From Paenibacillus sp. EZ-K15 (GTDB taxonomy: Bacteria > Bacillota > Bacilli > Paenibacillales > Paenibacillaceae), in assembly GCF_002573715.1 (NCBI RefSeq), contig NZ_PDHM01000028.1, positions 476,321-540,320 of the forward strand: a DNA stretch of 64,000 nt. Reading direction: 5' to 3'. The notes beneath the pieces were generated by a model that saw only the letters and a program-made list of their open reading frames with translations, was not told where the DNA came from and did no database searches. Numbering within the stretch: the stretch's first letter is position 1; every line of letters begins with the position of its first letter. A program made the position numbers and the translations under genes. Positions 60,020 through 64,000 of the stretch are shown one piece after another.

Positions 60020-62515
60020 ATGGCGGAAGAAAATTTCTCCCAAATCAAAGATCGTGACATTGGTACCGAGATGCGCGAGTCCTTTATGGACTACGCGATG
60101 AGCATCATTGTCAGCCGGGCTTTGCCGGATGTACGGGACGGAATGAAGCCAGTACACCGTCGTATTTTATATGCGATGTCTGAACTTGGAATGGCCCCGG
60201 ATAAACCGCATAAGAAATCGGCAAGAATTGTTGGCGAGGTTATCGGTAAGTACCATCCTCATGGTGATTCCGCAGTTTATGAATCCATGGTTCGGATGGC
60301 GCAGGACTTCTCCATGCGTTATATGCTTGTTGATGGACACGGGAACTTCGGTTCCATTGACGGCGATATGGCAGCGGCTATGCGTTATACCGAGGCTCGT
60401 TTATCGAAGATTGCTATGGAAATGCTGCGTGATCTTAATAAAGAGACTGTAGACTTTGCTCCTAACTATGACGGTGAGGAACAGGAGCCGGTCGTTCTTC
60501 CTGCGCGTTATCCTAACTTGCTGGTAAACGGCGTATCCGGGATCGCAGTAGGTATGGCTACCAATATTCCACCTCATAATCTCGGTGAAGTGATCGATGG
60601 CGTTCAGGCAATGATTCGAAACCCTGATATCACACCGATGGAGCTGATGGAATATATTCAAGGACCGGATTTCCCGACAGCGGGATATATTCTGGGGCGT
60701 GAAGGGATTCGCCAAGCATACAGCACGGGCCGAGGGTCCGTTACGATGCGGGCAAAAGCGACCATTGAAGAGAATAACAACAAGGCGCGCATTGTCGTTC
60801 ACGAGATTCCGTATCAGGTGAACAAAGCTCGTTTGGTTGAGAAGATTGCAGAATTGGTTCGCGATAAGCGGATTGACGGCATTACCGATCTCCGCGACGA
60901 GTCGGACCGTAACGGTATGCGGATTGTTATTGAGCTGCGCCGGGATGTCAATCCGAATGTCGTTCTGAATAACCTGTACAAGCATACGGCCATGCAGTCT
61001 AATTTCGGTATTAACATGCTGGCCATCGTAAATAATGAGCCGAAAATTTTGAACCTGCGTGACGTGCTGTTCCACTATTTGGAGCATCAGGTCATCGTTA
61101 TCCGTCGCCGGACCGAGTTTGAACTGAAGAAGGCGGAAGCTCGCGCTCATATTCTCGAAGGTTTGCGGATTGCGCTGGATCATCTCGATGAGGTTATTGC
61201 CCTCATTCGCGCGTCACAGACCACAGAGGCTGCTCGCGAAGGATTGATGGAGCGTTTCGGTCTCAGTCATGAGCAGGCGCAGGCCATTCTGGATATGCGT
61301 TTGCAGCGCCTGACCGGACTCGAACGCGAGAAGATTGAGAACGAGTACCAAGAATTGCTTGCCAGAATCGCGGAACTGCGCGAGATCTTGGCTAATGAGC
61401 ATCTGGTGCTTCAGATTATCAATGATGAGCTCCAAGAGATTAAGGAGCGCTTCTCTGATGAACGCCGTACCGAAATTACGGTCGGGGAAGACAGCATCCT
61501 GGATGAGGATCTGATTCCACGGGAAGAAGTGATCATCACCATTACGCATACCGGTTACATCAAGCGTCTGCCTGCGAACACCTATCGCAGCCAGAAACGG
61601 GGTGGACGCGGCGTAGTGGGGATGGATACGAAGAGCGAGGACTTTGTCGAGCATCTCTTCGTCACGAATTCCCACCACTACTTGATGTTCTTCACGGACA
61701 AAGGGAAGGCGTACCGGTTGAAAGCTTATGAGATCCCAGAGCTTAGCCGTACCGCCCGCGGAACGCCGATCATCAACCTGATTCAGATTGAACAGGGCGA
61801 GTCGATCAATGCCGTGATCCCGGTGGAGAACTTTGACAGCGATAATTTCCTGTTCTTTGCAACGCGCCAGGGTGTCGTTAAGAAAACCCCACTTGAGGAT
61901 TATGTCAATATCCGCAAGGGCGGTCTGATTGCGATCAACCTGCGCGAGGATGATTCCCTGATCGAGGTTAAGCTGACAGATGGTCAGCAGGAGATCATCA
62001 TGGGAACGGCACAGGGAATGTCCATCCGCTTCAAGGAGAGCGATGTTCGCTCGATGGGAAGAAGCGCGACGGGGGTTAAAGGAATTACCCTGGATGACCA
62101 TGATGAAGTCATTGGCATGGACGTGGTGGACCAGGAACTTGATATCCTTATTGTAACGACCAAAGGTTACGGCAAGCGGACGCCTGCAAGCGACTACCGC
62201 AGCCAGACCCGTGGCGGTAAAGGGATCAAGACCATCAATATTACGGAGAAAAATGGACCGGTTGTGGCACTTAAGGTCGTGAAATCGGAAGAGGATCTCA
62301 TGATTATTACGTCTAGCGGCACCATCATCCGTACGAGCATGGAGGGCATCTCTACCATGGGCCGTTATGCTCAGGGCGTGAAGCTGATCAACATCCGTGA
62401 AGATGATTCCGTAGGTACCGTGTGCCGTGCGGATAAGAGTGATGAGCCTGAAGCGGGCGAAGAGGAAGAAGAAGGTCAAGATGGCACGGAGCCGCTTGAG
62501 CCGACGGAAGAATAA
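60020..62515 (+). CDS. gyrA: DNA gyrase subunit A
   Basis: An 831-residue subunit. The catalytic Tyr is Y123 in RYTEARLSK. The quinolone region reads GDSAVYE, with S84 and E88, the sensitive-type residues. The C-terminal beta-pinwheel has the GyrA box QKRGGRG and later repeats; the protein ends in an acidic tail rich in Glu. It makes the double-strand break passed by GyrB's ATPase. GGAGG precedes the ATG. Confidence 0.98.
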   Translation: MAEENFSQIKDRDIGTEMRESFMDYAMSIIVSRALPDVRDGMKPVHRRILYAMSELGMAPDKPHKKSARIVGEVIGKYHPHGDSAVYESMVRMAQDFSMRYMLVDGHGNFGSIDGDMAAAMRYTEARLSKIAMEMLRDLNKETVDFAPNYDGEEQEPVVLPARYPNLLVNGVSGIAVGMATNIPPHNLGEVIDGVQAMIRNPDITPMELMEYIQGPDFPTAGYILGREGIRQAYSTGRGSVTMRAKATIEENNNKARIVVHEIPYQVNKARLVEKIAELVRDKRIDGITDLRDESDRNGMRIVIELRRDVNPNVVLNNLYKHTAMQSNFGINMLAIVNNEPKILNLRDVLFHYLEHQVIVIRRRTEFELKKAEARAHILEGLRIALDHLDEVIALIRASQTTEAAREGLMERFGLSHEQAQAILDMRLQRLTGLEREKIENEYQELLARIAELREILANEHLVLQIINDELQEIKERFSDERRTEITVGEDSILDEDLIPREEVIITITHTGYIKRLPANTYRSQKRGGRGVVGMDTKSEDFVEHLFVTNSHHYLMFFTDKGKAYRLKAYEIPELSRTARGTPIINLIQIEQGESINAVIPVENFDSDNFLFFATRQGVVKKTPLEDYVNIRKGGLIAINLREDDSLIEVKLTDGQQEIIMGTAQGMSIRFKESDVRSMGRSATGVKGITLDDHDEVIGMDVVDQELDILIVTTKGYGKRTPASDYRSQTRGGKGIKTINITEKNGPVVALKVVKSEEDLMIITSSGTIIRTSMEGISTMGRYAQGVKLINIREDDSVGTVCRADKSDEPEAGEEEEEGQDGTEPLEPTEE

Positions 62516-62528
62516 ACGAAAGTATCGG

Positions 62529-62561
62529 GCATGGATGCAGATTTGCATTCATGCTCTTTTT
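62529..62561 (+). terminator. Terminator of gyrA
   Basis: GCATGGATGCA (62529-62539) pairs with TGCATTCATGC (62544-62554) with one mismatch, followed by TCTTTTTTT. It is 13 bases past gyrA. Confidence 0.9.
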
Positions 62562-62687
62562 TTGTCTTACCGGATTACAAATTCAGGGAATTGGTATTGT
62601 ACAGGCCGCGAAAGACGAACTATAATATGTATAATATAAGGTGAAGTTTGCTGCTATGACGCAGCTTAATAGATGGAGAGGTTGATC

Positions 62688-63800
62688 ATGACGATCAAAG
62701 CCGTGAATGAAGTGGTGGCTGGAGTAAAGCTGGCCAAAGATGTGTATACGCCTCTTGGAGGCCTTTTGCTTCAAAAAGGGAAGGTCTTGCTTCCTAGGGA
62801 TCTAGAGGTTTTGAAAGCTTTCATGGTGGACCATGTTATTGTGGAATCCGTTGAGGCAGACAGCACTAGAATACCGACCGTAAAATCCGCCGGACAGAAA
62901 CCGTCGCTGATCTTTACGGGAAATCAACAGGGCAGTGGGAACGAAGAGGCACCTGTCCGAAAAGACTTGGCTTTGCATGAGGAATACGACAAGACCATGA
63001 TCCTGGTCAAAAACTGTTACCAATCCGCCATAACGGGCGAGCTGCGAATGTATGAAGTTCGTAATCAAATGGACAACTTATTAAAACACCAACATGAGTA
63101 TCATATCCTTAAATTTATTCCACGTATGACCAATCGCCATGATTATCGCTATCACAGTGCAGTACTGTGTGCCCTTTCCTCCTATAAGCTGGCACAATGG
63201 GTAGGGCTCCCGCAGAAAGATTGGATGCAGGTAGCCTTTGCAGGACTGCTGCATGATATCGGAAATGCTAAGATTGATCCGATTGTGTTGAACAAGCCTT
63301 CCAAACTAACCGACGAAGAGAACGAAGAAGTACGTCAGCACACGACCTACGGTTATCAGATTCTCAAGAATGTTGCGGCGGTGAATGAAGGAGTTCGGCT
63401 AGCAGCTCTCCAGCATCATGAGAAAGTAGATGGCTCGGGGTATCCACTGCGGCTGGAGGGGAACAAGATTCATATCTATGCCAAGATCGTTGCTGTTACC
63501 GATATCTTTCATGCGATGACACTGGATAAGTTCTATCGAAATGCCCAATCGCCTTATGTTGTGTTGGAACAAATCCAACTGGAGGCCTTTGGCAAGCTGG
63601 ATCCAAAGATCGTTCAGACTTTCATCCAAAAGGTAACCGCCTTGCATTCTGGTACTCGAGTGCGGTTGAGCAATGGCACTTCGGGGGAAATCGTATTTAC
63701 GGACGCCCAGCATCCAACGAGACCGATGGTATCGGTTCAGGGGGAGATCATTAACTTGATGCAGCAGCGCCAACTCTATATAGAAGAAGTCATTTATTGA
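62688..63800 (+). CDS. HD-GYP domain protein (probable c-di-GMP phosphodiesterase)
   Basis: A 370-residue soluble protein. The N-terminal 130 residues (starting TIKAVNEVVAGVKLAKDVYTPLGGLLLQKG) are the usual HD-GYP partner domain. The HD domain has H189-D190 in GLLHDIGNAKI, and the GYP signature is HHEKVDGSGYP (243-253). The C-terminal 60 residues resemble a small beta domain. It may degrade c-di-GMP, but activity needs all metal ligands. GGAGAGG precedes the ATG at 62688. It lies between gyrA and the rRNA operon. Confidence 0.9.
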   Translation: MTIKAVNEVVAGVKLAKDVYTPLGGLLLQKGKVLLPRDLEVLKAFMVDHVIVESVEADSTRIPTVKSAGQKPSLIFTGNQQGSGNEEAPVRKDLALHEEYDKTMILVKNCYQSAITGELRMYEVRNQMDNLLKHQHEYHILKFIPRMTNRHDYRYHSAVLCALSSYKLAQWVGLPQKDWMQVAFAGLLHDIGNAKIDPIVLNKPSKLTDEENEEVRQHTTYGYQILKNVAAVNEGVRLAALQHHEKVDGSGYPLRLEGNKIHIYAKIVAVTDIFHAMTLDKFYRNAQSPYVVLEQIQLEAFGKLDPKIVQTFIQKVTALHSGTRVRLSNGTSGEIVFTDAQHPTRPMVSVQGEIINLMQQRQLYIEEVIY

Positions 63801-63814
63801 TTTACAAAAAAGGG

Positions 63815-63844
63815 TTGACCTACATAGGAATGCTGTGATATATT
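63815..63844 (+). promoter_or_regulatory. rRNA promoter P1
   Basis: TTGACC (63815-63820), 18 bases, TATATT (63839-63844). It belongs to the ribosomal RNA operon, whose 16S gene would begin beyond the window. CCGCT-TCTG-AGCGG (63853-63866) forms a hairpin downstream. Confidence 0.7.
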
Positions 63845-63912
63845 ATTTCTTGCCGCTTCTGAGCGGATATATATCGCAGCTTTCAATGAAATAAAAGTTT
63901 TCAAAAAAAAGC

Positions 63913-63941
63913 TTGCTAAATAATTGAGAGTGTGATATATT
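63913..63941 (+). promoter_or_regulatory. rRNA promoter P2 and leader
   Basis: TTGCTA (63913-63918), 17 bases, TATATT (63936-63941). Both promoters share GTGATATATTAT. The following sequence ending TTGATCTTTGAAAAC is typical of rRNA leaders. Confidence 0.75.
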
Positions 63942-64000
63942 ATAAGAGTTGCTGGTGCGAACGAGATTCGCCGGTAACGAAGAAGTTGATCTTTGAAAAC

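Noticed and set aside
61214..62548. 444-codon open frame on the minus strand opposite gyrA
   Set aside because: Antisense shadow of gyrA; the composition mirrors the gyrA codons.

Overview
The window is the replication-origin region of a Firmicutes chromosome and looks like a Paenibacillus or a close relative. The evidence is protein style plus the conserved gene order around oriC: walK-walR, purA, dnaB-rplI-gdpP-yybS, rpsR-ssb-rpsF, yyaC, parB-parA-noc, rsmG-mnmG-mnmE-khpB-yidC-rnpA-rpmH, dnaA-dnaN-yaaA-recF-remB-gyrB-gyrA, then an rRNA promoter region. The genus is inferred from protein similarity by eye; no search was run.

Layout. 1-9.6 kb: the 5' part of walK, walR, a repeat-rich intergenic stretch with a small membrane protein, an M23/LysM/G5 cell-wall protein, an acidic membrane protein, and a plus-strand two-component system followed by the ABC exporter it probably controls. 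9.9-19.7 kb (minus strand): purA with a PurR-type operator, then dnaB, rplI, the c-di-AMP phosphodiesterase gdpP, yybS and a MazG-like gene in one overlapping operon, then a CBS-domain protein, an LCP ligase and a D,D-carboxypeptidase. 19.9-25.9 kb: a complete oligopeptide ABC transporter operon (oppABCDF). 26.3-34.2 kb: a divergent SRAP protein, the S6-SSB-S18 operon with a structured leader, YjzC, tRNA-Ser(CGA), DUF951, an MscS channel, DUF3343, YyaC, DUF4446 and a class V aminotransferase. 34.3-38.1 kb: parB, parA and noc with two parS sites. 38.5-45.3 kb: rsmG, mnmG, mnmE, khpB, yidC, rnpA, rpmH. 45.3-52.3 kb: a 7-kb block between rpmH and dnaA holding a gluconate locus (gnd, gntR, gntP, gntK) and an unknown membrane protein, with DnaA-box clusters on both sides. 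52.3-64 kb: dnaA, the probable unwinding site, dnaN, yaaA, recF, remB, gyrB, a YheC/D-like gene (minus), gyrA, an HD-GYP gene and tandem rRNA promoters at the right edge.

Transcription runs away from the dnaA region on both sides for most genes, as expected next to oriC. The least explained features are a non-coding element present four times around the gluconate block (two long copies have compensating stem changes), a SRAP-family protein that has lost two expected catalytic residues, a MITE-like element beside walR, and a structured repeat at 2.4-2.7 kb. No CRISPR array, prophage, transposase gene or defence system was recognised.
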